A stretch of DNA of 17,435 nucleotides from JAUWVG01 sp964633715. GTDB lineage: Bacteria; Acidobacteriota; Aminicenantia; Aminicenantales; Aminicenantaceae. Both the position numbers and the translations under genes were made by a program. The notes beneath the pieces are model-generated. The model ran no database searches, had not been told where the DNA came from, and saw only the letters and a list, made by a program, of their open reading frames with translations. Where the stretch lies: contig CAZWHQ010000065.1 of assembly GCA_964633715.1 (NCBI GenBank), positions 1 through 17,435 of the forward strand, written 5' to 3'. Positions 1 to 7,984 of this stretch are shown here, piece by piece; position 1 is the first letter of the stretch; every line of letters begins with the position of its first letter.

Positions 1-141
1 GACATGTCTCTCTACACTTTTCTTCAGATTTTGAGTGTAACTGTTTTTGAGAAAGCCCCTATTTATCAACTACTTACGGAATTTGATTACACGACTCGAG
101 AGGATGTCTACTCTAAGCAGTTGAAACTATTTGAGTTATAA
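1..141 (+). CDS. IS4-family transposase, C-terminal end only (partial)
   Basis: Frame 1 is open from the window edge to a TAA at 139-141 and gives 46 residues. Seen: the segment LYTFLQILSVTVFEKAPIYQ and the ending KQLKLFEL. This pattern (LYT-LQILSV--FEK-PI, then a QLKLF ending) is what I know from the C-terminus of IS4-family DDE transposases of the DUF4372 type. The catalytic part lies outside the window, so whether the element is intact cannot be judged. It points toward the asparagine-synthase-like gene and ends 136 bp before it, so the sequence just upstream of that gene was probably displaced by this element. Identification rests on a short tail recalled from memory. Confidence 0.7.
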   Translation, partial: DMSLYTFLQILSVTVFEKAPIYQLLTEFDYTTREDVYSKQLKLFEL

Positions 142-156
142 CCGGACACTAGTGAG
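1..156 (+). mobile_element. Right end of an IS4-type insertion sequence
   Basis: The element contains the transposase tail. Just after the stop codon, 141-156 reads ACCGGACACTAGTGAG, which looks like the kind of terminal inverted repeat found at the ends of such elements. The left end and any target-site duplication are outside the window, so the exact border is a guess. Beyond it, 157-232 holds no gene that I can see. Confidence 0.45.
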
Positions 157-232
157 AAAAAATATATACTGCTTTCCTTTCTGCTCAGAGGATTTTATAT
201 GGTATTCATCGAATCATGCAGAAAAATGAGTG

Positions 233-2110
233 ACTTTTCCCCTAAATACAGTATATTGTTCTAAGAGGAATTTTTGTATGCCAGGACTCAATCTTTTATT
301 CTGTTGGAATGAAGAATCCAAGCATTGGGACTCTCTCTTTTCTCAAACACAAAACTTGCATAAGCATTCCCCAGATTATGATGAAAAAATTCTCTTTTCT
401 GATGATCACTGTATCCTAGGGACAACAAGATATGAGAGTTATCCTGTCTCGACTTTTGATACTCTGGAACACAAAATCTCCATGGAAGGGATAGTCTACA
501 ACAAAACAGAGGAGACTATTCAATCGGAGCTTTCCCATCTTGGATCAACCCTTGATTCAAACCCTGAACAGGCAGACGATGAAGTAAAAAGGTGGATGCT
601 CGAGGCAGATGGAGATTATATCATCTCCATCTATAATCCAATAAAAAAGAGCTTGTATCTCTTTAATGATCTGCTCGGAAGACTCCCTTTCTATTACTAT
701 TCAAATGAGAGGTTTGTCCTTTTTTCTCGAGAACCGGGTTTCATCTTGCCATTTCTGAAAGACGTTGTTTTAGAAAAAGAGATCCTCGCAGAATACCTCC
801 TCTTTTCCGCACCTCTGGGGAATAATACTCTTTTATCCAAAATTTATAGGCCTTCGGCGGCGACATTAATAAAAGCGGGCAAAAATGAGAAAAAAATTAC
901 TCTATCGCGACTTCACATCTTCAACTTAGATGAGAGAAAAAATTCCCAGAAGAGCATTGGGGAAAATGCCGCTGAGTTAAAAAATATCTTCCTCGAAGCT
1001 TGCCAAAATAGAGTCAGTTCACTTTCTCAATCTAAGATCGTTCTTTCTTTAAGCGGTGGACTCGATTCGCGTGCTGTCGGAATAGGCTTGAAGGAAATTG
1101 GTGCTATTTTCTCTGGAGCGACCTTCATCGATCATCAAGAAATGAAGTTTGCCAAAGATGCAGATACGGCAAGAACCATCGCCGAAAGGTTGGAAATCCC
1201 CTGGGAGCTTCTCAAGCTTTCACCACCGGGGATTGAAGAAACTGAAACTCTTATGCGGTTTAAGAGTGGATTAATCTATGGTGGCATGAACTTCATATTA
1301 AATTTTTTCGAAACTCTGGATAAAAAGCATGGCAAAGACACGACCTATTGGACGGGAGATGAAGGGAACGGCTCTCTTGCCAATAATTCCCCACCAAAAT
1401 CCATCCGTAATATCGATGAGCTGGTTGAATTCATCATTGATATCCTAGGGATCACTAGCGTTGATAGAATCGAGGACTTTCTTGGCATCGATGGACAGAA
1501 GTTAAGGAATAATATCAAAAATATAGTTTTGGAATACCCAGAAAAGAATTTAAATGATAAATACCTACATTTTTTCTTTTTTGATTACCTCTACAAACTC
1601 CAATTCGAAGGAGAAGATAAGAATCGGTTCTACTTCTGGACGGTCGCACCTATGTACTCCCAAGCCTTTTTTAAATATGCCATAAATATCCCTGATCACC
1701 AGAAGAAATACCACCAACTATATAGAGAATTTATGAATTTATTGTCTCCTGAAATGGCTAAGATAAAAAACTCGAACTGGGACTATCCTGTTACTGCAGA
1801 GTGGAAACTTCGCCTGAAAGAGAACAGACGCTGGTTCTTTTACAACCTTCCATTCTTCGTGCGTGATTACGTAAAAAGGAAAAAATCTGCAAAAAGAAAA
1901 GCCTACAAGAGTGATCCGAATTTTAAAAAGCACTTCTCGAAAATCCTAGATAAATCTCGAATCCTTCCCGATAACATCAAAGATCGAGTGCATGAGGTTC
2001 TGTTGAGTGATGAGATGTCAGTATTTGAATTTTGGAACCTTCTGTCTATCGCTTCTCTTGTTCAAGGAATTGAAAAAAAACTTAATGAGAAAAATATCAT
2101 TCTAAGATAA
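233..2110 (+). repeat. Direct repeat unit 1 (asparagine-synthase-like gene plus 45 bp upstream)
   Basis: This unit aligns with 8946-10823 at a constant offset of 8713 bp from the upstream segment (ACTTTTCCC...AAATACAGTAT, ribosome site AGAGGA) to the stop codon, with no net indel. Conservation is uneven. For example, 590-641 is identical to 9303-9354 over 52 bp, whereas the last 150 bp differ often. Downstream of the stop the match fades within about 20 bp. Confidence 0.9.
278..2110 (+). CDS. Asparagine-synthase-like protein, copy 1
   Basis: 610 residues with the two-domain layout of class B asparagine synthetases. An N-terminal class II glutaminase-like domain occupies roughly residues 1-200 (DGDY at 111-114; NDLLGRLPFYYY at 130-141). 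A C-terminal ATP-pyrophosphatase domain carries the PP-loop SGGLDSR at 259-265 and TGDE at 359-362, where the family usually has a GDGGDE-like loop. The protein starts MPGL, so the Cys2 nucleophile of true glutamine-dependent enzymes is absent. Glutamine hydrolysis is therefore unlikely, and ammonia or another nucleophile may be used. Homologues in O-antigen loci (WbpS/WbmI type) are linked to amidation of uronic acids. That role is inferred here, and no uronic-acid synthesis gene is visible. A GTG at 230 is in frame, but the ATG at 278 has an AGAGGA ribosome site and matches the start of copy 2. The serine-acetyltransferase-like gene follows after 22 bp. Confidence 0.85.
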   Translation: MPGLNLLFCWNEESKHWDSLFSQTQNLHKHSPDYDEKILFSDDHCILGTTRYESYPVSTFDTLEHKISMEGIVYNKTEETIQSELSHLGSTLDSNPEQADDEVKRWMLEADGDYIISIYNPIKKSLYLFNDLLGRLPFYYYSNERFVLFSREPGFILPFLKDVVLEKEILAEYLLFSAPLGNNTLLSKIYRPSAATLIKAGKNEKKITLSRLHIFNLDERKNSQKSIGENAAELKNIFLEACQNRVSSLSQSKIVLSLSGGLDSRAVGIGLKEIGAIFSGATFIDHQEMKFAKDADTARTIAERLEIPWELLKLSPPGIEETETLMRFKSGLIYGGMNFILNFFETLDKKHGKDTTYWTGDEGNGSLANNSPPKSIRNIDELVEFIIDILGITSVDRIEDFLGIDGQKLRNNIKNIVLEYPEKNLNDKYLHFFFFDYLYKLQFEGEDKNRFYFWTVAPMYSQAFFKYAINIPDHQKKYHQLYREFMNLLSPEMAKIKNSNWDYPVTAEWKLRLKENRRWFFYNLPFFVRDYVKRKKSAKRKAYKSDPNFKKHFSKILDKSRILPDNIKDRVHEVLLSDEMSVFEFWNLLSIASLVQGIEKKLNEKNIILR

Positions 2111-2132
2111 CATTGTCAGGGAATTTGTACTA

Positions 2133-2699
2133 ATGATCAGGAATAGAAAAGAATATTTGAAATATCTGGAAGCAGACCGTATTTCTCTTGGGATAACCTC
2201 AAGTCTTAAACAGATACTATTCAATGATATTTGGAGATTCCAGAGGTTGATGAGGAAACTGGAATTCCGTACCAACTGCAAAAAGAACGTGGTGATGAGG
2301 AGATTTACTAAATATAGGTATGTGAGACTTTCAAAGAAACTTGGTTTTAGTATCCCCATCAATGTTTTTGGTCCTGGGCTTTCCATTGCCCATTATGGAT
2401 CCATTGTCGTCAACAGTGGCACCAGGATTGGTGCTAATTGTCGACTTCATGTTTGTGTAAATTTTGGTACTAAAGCAGGGGAATCCGAATCTGCTCCGAC
2501 TTTAGGAGACAACTGTTATATTGGACCGGGAGCTAAAATATTCGGTCCTATTAAGATAGGGGACAATACTGTTATCGGTGCCAATGCCGTTGTGAATAGA
2601 AGTTTTCCACAAGGCCATTGTTCCATCGGCGGTGTTCCGGCAAAGAAGATTTCCTCCAAAACTTCAGAGGATCTTCTGATAAAAGGCTGGAAGGCCTGA
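2133..2699 (+). CDS. Serine acetyltransferase-like (left-handed beta-helix) transferase
   Basis: 188 residues. The C-terminal two thirds (about 75-172) is a hexapeptide-repeat fold of the serine O-acetyltransferase/CysE group: FGPGLSIAHYGSIVVNSG with His87, the segment IGANCRLHVCVNFG with His106, then LGDNCYIGPGAKIFGPIKIG and the closing GGVPAK at 166-171. The N-terminal helical part is shorter than in housekeeping CysE (about 270 residues). This short form is common in polysaccharide loci, where it probably acetylates a sugar or an amino-acid substituent rather than free serine (inference). It starts 22 bp after the asparagine-synthase-like gene, with GGGA before the ATG, so the two probably share a transcript. 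Copy 2 of that gene has no such partner. It converges on the formyltransferase-like gene with a 70 bp gap in which I see no strong terminator. Confidence 0.82.
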   Translation: MIRNRKEYLKYLEADRISLGITSSLKQILFNDIWRFQRLMRKLEFRTNCKKNVVMRRFTKYRYVRLSKKLGFSIPINVFGPGLSIAHYGSIVVNSGTRIGANCRLHVCVNFGTKAGESESAPTLGDNCYIGPGAKIFGPIKIGDNTVIGANAVVNRSFPQGHCSIGGVPAKKISSKTSEDLLIKGWKA

Positions 2700-2769
2700 A
2701 TTCAAGAAGATGGAGGATTCTTTGGTCTTATTCCTCTCTTCCTGGCTGTGTTTAATACTTCTCTTTTAC

Positions 2770-4425
2770 TTAGAATTTAGGTATATATCTTTTCCCATCC
2801 ACAAGAGTCAGCCCACCAGAATAATTAATTGTATGCACACCTTTCAGATTCTTGTCCCAATTTGGAATAATAGAAGAAACTTCATGTTCTTCATATTCGG
2901 TTTCATTCAGTATATCAATCTGATTCAATCTTATCCCATGTCCATAACCCTTTGAACAATCCTGTGCAGGACGATAAACTACACCTTCTTGAGCAAATAT
3001 TTGCCCGGCAGGTCGAGCCTTTCGTACATCAGTCACAATAGGATTTTTGGGATGTGCGATCCAATTTTCACCTAAAGGATAATCAGAATAGAAAAGGAAC
3101 AACGAATCCCATGTAGAGGCACCCTCATTTTCCTTGATGTTCATGAACATCCACCACTTATTCTGATCAAAATAGATTGAGGCATCGACCGCATTAACAT
3201 TTCTCATAAGTGTTGTCTGAAACTCCCATTTGCCGGGAAAAGACAAACACTTAAAAATCTCGATTGTTCTTCTGACCCCATTCGATATAAGTATGTAGTA
3301 GGACTCCTCGAATTCGAAAATATATGGATAGGATAGATGATAAGGACGATCAATAATAATTTGTGGCTCACTCCAATGTCCGGCTGCATCCATTATCAGA
3401 TAGGAAATATGGCCCCGCTTTTTGGCTGAGAAAGATTCCTCAATGAATACATAATAACAATCGTTTTTCGCAATGACGAAGGGATCGGCCCAAATTCTTC
3501 CTTTGGGAGGATGGAGCCTCTTGAAACGCCATAAAGATGTTGAAATATTCTCGCTGTATCGATAAAGCAGGAACCAGTCTTTCTTGAAAAACATCAGATT
3601 AAATTTGAATTTTACCCAACGAAAGAAATATCGGATTAAAAATCTTATAAACACCCAATTCTTTGGGGTTTTGTACAAAGGATGCGAGTAAAAATTGAGC
3701 CCAAAGTTTAATTCTTCCACTTCAGAATTGAAAAGATCCTCTCCACCTCTATACAATTCTCGGAGTTTGTTAGGGAGAGTCGACACATTCATCCAATAAA
3801 TTTTATTTCGGTTTCTTTTTATAGAGAGAAGATCCGATGCCGTATAACAGCGCTGCAAGACGATTCCGTTGTCGAGATCCTCTGTCAATATCTGAAGGAT
3901 TGATCCTGTAATGGAATGATTATTGATCACCTCCCAAACTCCTGCAGGTCCTCCTCTTACAGTATCATTGTCTCCATGATGGAAAGACCATATTCCATAT
4001 TTGGGGAGTCTTAAAATTTCACCGCGAAGAATTCGGAATCCCATCCTTATCAGGACATCAAGATCACACTTCCGGATCTTCTCAAGATCCTCCTCTGTAA
4101 AATAGTCAGAATATATTTTACTTTGAGGGATGACTTCCAATATTGGGATCCCAGACAACAATTCTTTCACATCTTTTTTTTCAAAGGCATCCGGCTCGAC
4201 TTTAACAATTTTTTCTTCAATTTGCCGAAACAGGAGATACATTTGGTGTCTCCAATTCTGTCGAATCCTTAACCAAAAGCCCCTTTTTTTTTGTTGGGTT
4301 TTATTCTTGATAACAAGGACAAATTCTGCATAATCGCCAAGATTGATCATCTCGATCATTTTATATGACCAGGCTGGAACATCCATGGAGTCCATTAATA
4401 ATCCAATTCGCAGTTTGTTTTTCAT
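2770..4425 (-). CDS. Formyltransferase-like domain fused to a GH43/GINT1-type beta-propeller domain
   Basis: 551 residues. Residues about 5-200 resemble the formyl_trans_N fold. The usual Asn-x-His-Pro-Ser-Leu-Leu-Pro active-site segment is replaced by SFHHGDND at 147-154, followed by RGGPAG at 158-163. The later segment LTEDLDNGIVLQ (180-191) keeps the Asp-x-Gly of formyltransferases. Residues about 285-551 look like a five-bladed propeller: WADPFV at 312-317, HLSYPYIFE, DASIYFDQNKWWMF and a late GHGIRLNQI. This resembles the domain described in glucosamine inositolphosphorylceramide transferase 1. A likely role is modification of an amino sugar in the glycan, but the altered motif leaves N-formylation unproven. 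Upstream is an AT-rich 81 bp gap without a clear ribosome site. It is the last gene of the minus-strand group 5759-2770. Confidence 0.72.
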   Translation of the reverse strand: MKNKLRIGLLMDSMDVPAWSYKMIEMINLGDYAEFVLVIKNKTQQKKRGFWLRIRQNWRHQMYLLFRQIEEKIVKVEPDAFEKKDVKELLSGIPILEVIPQSKIYSDYFTEEDLEKIRKCDLDVLIRMGFRILRGEILRLPKYGIWSFHHGDNDTVRGGPAGVWEVINNHSITGSILQILTEDLDNGIVLQRCYTASDLLSIKRNRNKIYWMNVSTLPNKLRELYRGGEDLFNSEVEELNFGLNFYSHPLYKTPKNWVFIRFLIRYFFRWVKFKFNLMFFKKDWFLLYRYSENISTSLWRFKRLHPPKGRIWADPFVIAKNDCYYVFIEESFSAKKRGHISYLIMDAAGHWSEPQIIIDRPYHLSYPYIFEFEESYYILISNGVRRTIEIFKCLSFPGKWEFQTTLMRNVNAVDASIYFDQNKWWMFMNIKENEGASTWDSLFLFYSDYPLGENWIAHPKNPIVTDVRKARPAGQIFAQEGVVYRPAQDCSKGYGHGIRLNQIDILNETEYEEHEVSSIIPNWDKNLKGVHTINYSGGLTLVDGKRYIPKF

Positions 4426-4506
4426 GCTATTTATATAGAATTATATTAATGAATATTGGTAAAACTATCATAATATTTCTGTCATTATTTAGGCAAGGAA
4501 ATCTTG

Positions 4507-5046
4507 TTACTTGAGAGATTTTTTGATTACAGCAGGAACTCCAGCAACCATTTTGCTATTAGGAACAGATTTTCTGACAACAGCGCCGGCGGCAACTAGA
4601 GATTCTTTGCCAATGGTTATCCCTGGCAAGATAACACTGGAAACTCCAAGGGCGCTGCCTGATTTGATGGTCGTATGAAGAACTTTTTTGGAGTAGTGCC
4701 TTAAAAGAGGGTGCTGATTAAATCCAATGGATATATGAGAGAGAATGATGGATTTGGCTGAGACAGTCACATAATCCTCAAGGGTGATTTTCCCTGCTAA
4801 ATCTAGAACTACATGAGAGCCTAGATAATTGTTTTGACCAATTTTTAGACCCTTTAAGCCAGTTCTATCAAGATTAATAAAGGAAATTCTATCGACAAAA
4901 GAGTTTTTGCCAACTTTAGCTCCACCAAGTCTTAACCACCAGATTCTTAAAGGAGAAAAGGGCAATGGTTGAAAGATAAAGTCCCAGATGCCAAAAACAA
5001 CGTATTTGATGATTCTTAAAAAGCCGACTTCTTTGGTTAATTTCAT
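4507..5046 (-). CDS. WcaF-like hexapeptide O-/N-acetyltransferase
   Basis: 179 residues. The N-terminus (PLPFSPLRIWWLRLGGAKVG) matches the start of WcaF/NodL-type colanic-acid acetyltransferases. Left-handed beta-helix repeats follow: KIGQNNYLGSHVVLDLAGKI, then SHISIG, then SGSALGVSSVILPGITIGKE, closing with VAGVPAVI. The product should move an acetyl group from acetyl-CoA to a sugar hydroxyl or amine in the cytoplasm. Its ATG overlaps the TGA of the upstream glycosyltransferase (ATGA at 5046-5043), which indicates translational coupling. GGGA lies about 9 bases before the ATG. Whether the acceptor is the aminotransferase product from the neighbouring gene is inference. Confidence 0.83.
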   Translation of the reverse strand: MKLTKEVGFLRIIKYVVFGIWDFIFQPLPFSPLRIWWLRLGGAKVGKNSFVDRISFINLDRTGLKGLKIGQNNYLGSHVVLDLAGKITLEDYVTVSAKSIILSHISIGFNQHPLLRHYSKKVLHTTIKSGSALGVSSVILPGITIGKESLVAAGAVVRKSVPNSKMVAGVPAVIKKSLK

Positions 5047-5759
5047 GATTTGAATTCCCTTGAAAATCTTATGAGGTTTTTTAGATAATCAATAGAATCA
5101 GGAATAAGTCTAACAGTTGATGTTTTTTCAGCTCTTCTGATAAAGGCGACAGGAATTTCAACCACTTTAAGCTTATATTTAAAACAAAGTGACATTATTT
5201 CTGTATCAAAAAACCACCCTTGATGCTGGGAGTGTTTTAGTAAAGGCATGAGTTTTTTCCTTTTAAAAAATTTGTAGCCTCCTTCTGTGTCTTTGTAGGG
5301 TAAGCCTAAAAGAACTTTTCTTATCCAGTTATAAATTTTAGTTGAAAGCCATCGAGGTAAAGCCCAAAGCTTAAGATCATAAATTCTCCATACATTAGCT
5401 ACATCAGAGCCTTGTTCCAAGGTTTCAAAGAATCTAGGTAAATACCATTCACTGATTTCAAGATCGATGTCTATATAGCCAACGAATCTTCCCTTGGCTT
5501 TTTCAAAGCCATCCTTGACGGTTTGGCCCCGACCAAGGTTAATTTTATGGAAAATAGCTGAAAGATTGTGGCGAGGATACTTTTTTAGAGCTTCTTCTAT
5601 CAGTTTGACTGTGTTGTCTTTGGATTTATCCTCAACAAAGATGATTTCCCATGTATAATCGGTTTTGTTTAAAGTCCTAATAATTCTCTCAACAGAGTCC
5701 TCAAATATCTCTGATTCGTTATAGCAGGCCAGGATTAAGGAGACATCATATTTGTCCAT
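5043..5759 (-). CDS. Family 2 glycosyltransferase (dolichyl-phosphate-mannose-synthase type)
   Basis: 238 residues, a single GT-A domain. Seen: SLILACYNESEIFEDSV at the N-terminus, acidic pair ED at 43-44 in FVEDKSKDNT, NLGRGQTVKDGF at about 74-85, the DxD motif IDID at 96-99, and the late TEGGYKFF segment. There is no C-terminal membrane domain, unlike GtrB-type enzymes, and no signal peptide. It probably transfers a sugar from a nucleotide sugar to a lipid carrier or a growing oligosaccharide on the inner face of the membrane. Donor and acceptor cannot be read from the sequence. It diverges from the aminotransferase gene and is coupled to the acetyltransferase gene. No Shine-Dalgarno sequence is visible upstream. 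Confidence 0.85.
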   Translation of the reverse strand: MDKYDVSLILACYNESEIFEDSVERIIRTLNKTDYTWEIIFVEDKSKDNTVKLIEEALKKYPRHNLSAIFHKINLGRGQTVKDGFEKAKGRFVGYIDIDLEISEWYLPRFFETLEQGSDVANVWRIYDLKLWALPRWLSTKIYNWIRKVLLGLPYKDTEGGYKFFKRKKLMPLLKHSQHQGWFFDTEIMSLCFKYKLKVVEIPVAFIRRAEKTSTVRLIPDSIDYLKNLIRFSREFKS

Positions 5760-5787
5760 CGTACATATATTAACATATAATAACCTT
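5760..5787. promoter_or_regulatory. 28 bp AT-rich divergent promoter region
   Basis: This is all the DNA between the ATG of the glycosyltransferase (minus) and the preferred ATG of the aminotransferase (plus). It contains TATAAT at 5776-5781, with the plus-strand ATG only 6 bp beyond it, and TA-rich hexamers in the other direction. Neither gene has a visible ribosome-binding site. If the TATAAT is a true -10 box, transcription would begin at or near the start codon and give a leaderless message. Confidence 0.4.
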
Positions 5788-6993
5788 ATGAAAGCAGAAA
5801 AACCGGCAATAGAAGGGGGAAAACCTGTCAGGGATGGATTATTGATGTTTGGAGTGCCAAGATTCTTTCAGCCAGAACTTAAGGAAATGCTAGAAACCCT
5901 AAGATCTGGTTGGTGGGGTACTGGACCTAAAGTGTTTCAATTTGAGGAAGATTTTAAGAAATATACTGGTTCAAAGTATGCGGTGGCAGTAAATTCAGCT
6001 ACAGCGGCCATGCACTTAGGCTTAGATACATTAGGAGTTGGGCCAGGTGATGAAGTGATTACGACTCCATTAACCTTTGTCTCAACTGCGAATGTGATTC
6101 TGCATACTGGAGCTAAAGTGGTGTTTGCTGACGTAGATAGAGAAACTGGAAATATTGATCCAAGAGAGATAGAAAAGAAAGTAAATAAGAATACTAAAGT
6201 GATTATCCCGGTTCATCTTCATGGCAGACCTTGTAAGATGAACGAGATATTAAAGATTGCAAAAAGTTACGGGCTTTATGTAATGGAGGATGCGGCTCAT
6301 GCGACAGAAGCGTGGTATAAAGGCAAAAAGATAGGCTCAATAAGTGACATGACTGCTTTTTCGTTTTATGTGACTAAAAATGTAGCTACTGGTGAAGGTG
6401 GAATGCTGACAACAAATAATAAGAAATGGACCGAGATTGTAAAAGTGAGAAGGCTTCATGGAATTTCTGCTGATGCCTGGAAAAGATATTCAAGTGAGGG
6501 ATATAAACCATACGAAGCGATTTACCCAGGGTATAAATACAACATGATGGATATTCAAGCTAGCTTAGGAATTCATCAGTTAAAAAGAGCGGCGGATAAT
6601 TTAAAGATTAGAAACAAGTACTGGAAGGTATATACTGAGGCGTTTAATAAGGTTGATGGAGTGATTCCACCTGCAAATGACGAAAAAAACATTGTCCATG
6701 CCAGACATCTTTATACAATCAAAGTAGAACTTGAGAAACTTAGGATCAGCAGAAACCAGTTTATCGATGCTTTAAAGGCAGAACATATTGGTACAGGAGT
6801 GCATTTTACAGCTTTACATCTTCATAAGTATTATAAGGAGACGTTTGGTTTTAAAAAAAATGATTACCCTAAGGCTGAGTGGATTGCTGGGAGAACTATT
6901 TCACTCCCCTTTTATCCACATATGACATTAAAAGAAATTGAAGATGTGATTAAAGCTGTAAGCAAAATTGTGAAGTATTTTAGAAGGTCTTGA
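5788..6993 (+). CDS. DegT/DnrJ/EryC1/StrS family PLP-dependent sugar aminotransferase
   Basis: 401 residues from the ATG at 5788, a normal length for the family. Seen: GWWGTGPKV at 41-49, VNSATAAMHLGL at 68-79, the cofactor-side MEDAAHATEA at 166-175, and SFYVTKNVATGEGG with the expected Schiff-base lysine at K197. It should transfer an amino group, usually from glutamate, to a keto-sugar nucleotide. The dTDP-4-keto-6-deoxyglucose made by the downstream rfbB is a plausible substrate (inference). A further in-frame ATG at 5752 would overlap the divergent gene and adds residues not typical of the family, so 5788 is preferred although it lacks a Shine-Dalgarno sequence. Base composition is AT-rich, like the glycosyltransferase and unlike the rfb genes. 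Confidence 0.87.
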   Translation: MKAEKPAIEGGKPVRDGLLMFGVPRFFQPELKEMLETLRSGWWGTGPKVFQFEEDFKKYTGSKYAVAVNSATAAMHLGLDTLGVGPGDEVITTPLTFVSTANVILHTGAKVVFADVDRETGNIDPREIEKKVNKNTKVIIPVHLHGRPCKMNEILKIAKSYGLYVMEDAAHATEAWYKGKKIGSISDMTAFSFYVTKNVATGEGGMLTTNNKKWTEIVKVRRLHGISADAWKRYSSEGYKPYEAIYPGYKYNMMDIQASLGIHQLKRAADNLKIRNKYWKVYTEAFNKVDGVIPPANDEKNIVHARHLYTIKVELEKLRISRNQFIDALKAEHIGTGVHFTALHLHKYYKETFGFKKNDYPKAEWIAGRTISLPFYPHMTLKEIEDVIKAVSKIVKYFRRS

Positions 6994-7052
6994 GAGGTTT
7001 AATTGTTTTAAGCATAACCTTATTTACCTAATAATTATTGGGGTAAAACAAT

Positions 7053-7775
7053 ATGAAACATAAATCATTCTCACTGAAGTTGTTCTACATTGCGAGAAAT
7101 ATCCGCTCTCGCCAGTTATTCAGAAGCCTCCATAATTACTGTCGGGGTTCGGTGCTAGACGTTGGTGGCTGGGATTTTTATAAAACTGTTTGTCAAAAGG
7201 GAATTCCTTTTGACAATTGGACAGTTCTTGAGTTGGAGGAGTCTTCGCAGTCGGATCTTCCTGACAAGAGGATTCTTTTTGAGGTTGGTGACGGCTGTGC
7301 CATGAGTTTCCCTGACGCGAGCTACGATACTGTAGTCAACTTACAGGTTCTGGAGCATGTTTTTGAACCAAACCTCATGATGCGCGAGATGTGCAGAGTT
7401 CTTAGGCCAGGTGGCCACTTAATCATGCTGATACCTCAAACCTCTACTCTACACCTGATTCCACATCACTACTATAACTTCACACGTTTCTGGATTCAAG
7501 AAGCACTCCAGCGGAACGGAATGGAGAACCTTGAACTGCGACCTCTTGGCGGGATCTGGTCATCTTTGGCATCACACCTTGTGTACTTTGTATTCCAGAG
7601 TTTTCGCTACAAATCCATGAGTGCAAAGGAGTTCCACCGACCTTTACTGTTTTACGTCCTATTTCCACTCATGATCCTATTTGCCGTAATTTCTTTTCCG
7701 ATTTCATTGATTCTGAGTCTCGGCGATCTTACAGAAGAACCAAATAATCATTTGGTTGTCGCTAGGAAGCCTTAG
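7053..7775 (+). CDS. Class I SAM-dependent methyltransferase with C-terminal membrane segment
   Basis: 240 residues. A Rossmann-type methyltransferase core is visible: motif I as SVLDVGGWDFYK (about 33-44, a variant of the usual DxGxGxG), an acidic post-I region WTVLELEE, GDGCAMSFPDASYDTVV before LQVLEHVF, and VLRPGGHL. A strongly hydrophobic stretch near residues 200-226 suggests a membrane anchor or reentrant helix, which is unusual for this family. The likely job is O- or N-methylation of a sugar in the glycan, possibly at the membrane on a lipid-linked substrate (inference). GGGG lies about 9 bases before the ATG. It is 59 bp after the aminotransferase, though its base composition looks more balanced. 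The stop codon lies in a 12 bp palindrome CTTAGGCCTAAG (7771-7782). Confidence 0.8.
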   Translation: MKHKSFSLKLFYIARNIRSRQLFRSLHNYCRGSVLDVGGWDFYKTVCQKGIPFDNWTVLELEESSQSDLPDKRILFEVGDGCAMSFPDASYDTVVNLQVLEHVFEPNLMMREMCRVLRPGGHLIMLIPQTSTLHLIPHHYYNFTRFWIQEALQRNGMENLELRPLGGIWSSLASHLVYFVFQSFRYKSMSAKEFHRPLLFYVLFPLMILFAVISFPISLILSLGDLTEEPNNHLVVARKP

Positions 7776-7984
7776 GCCTAAGCAGCTACTGCAGGCGTCT
7801 TATTTGAGATATCATAGGGATTTGATATTCTGCATGGTTTTTTCATCAATGATGCGTTCACTGGTTTTGCAAGTTGGTATTCCTACCTCTCTTGAGAATA
7901 GTATGTCAGCTTCCAGTCTTCCGACCGAAGAAAACGGCAGAGGCGTGTATTTTTTTCGACCAGTTTCCCTCAAAAAGTAATCAA

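Noticed and set aside
2710..2955. Plus-strand ORF of 81 codons after the serine-acetyltransferase-like gene
   Set aside because: Most of it overlaps the 3' end of the formyltransferase-like fusion on the other strand. There is no ribosome site or recognisable domain.
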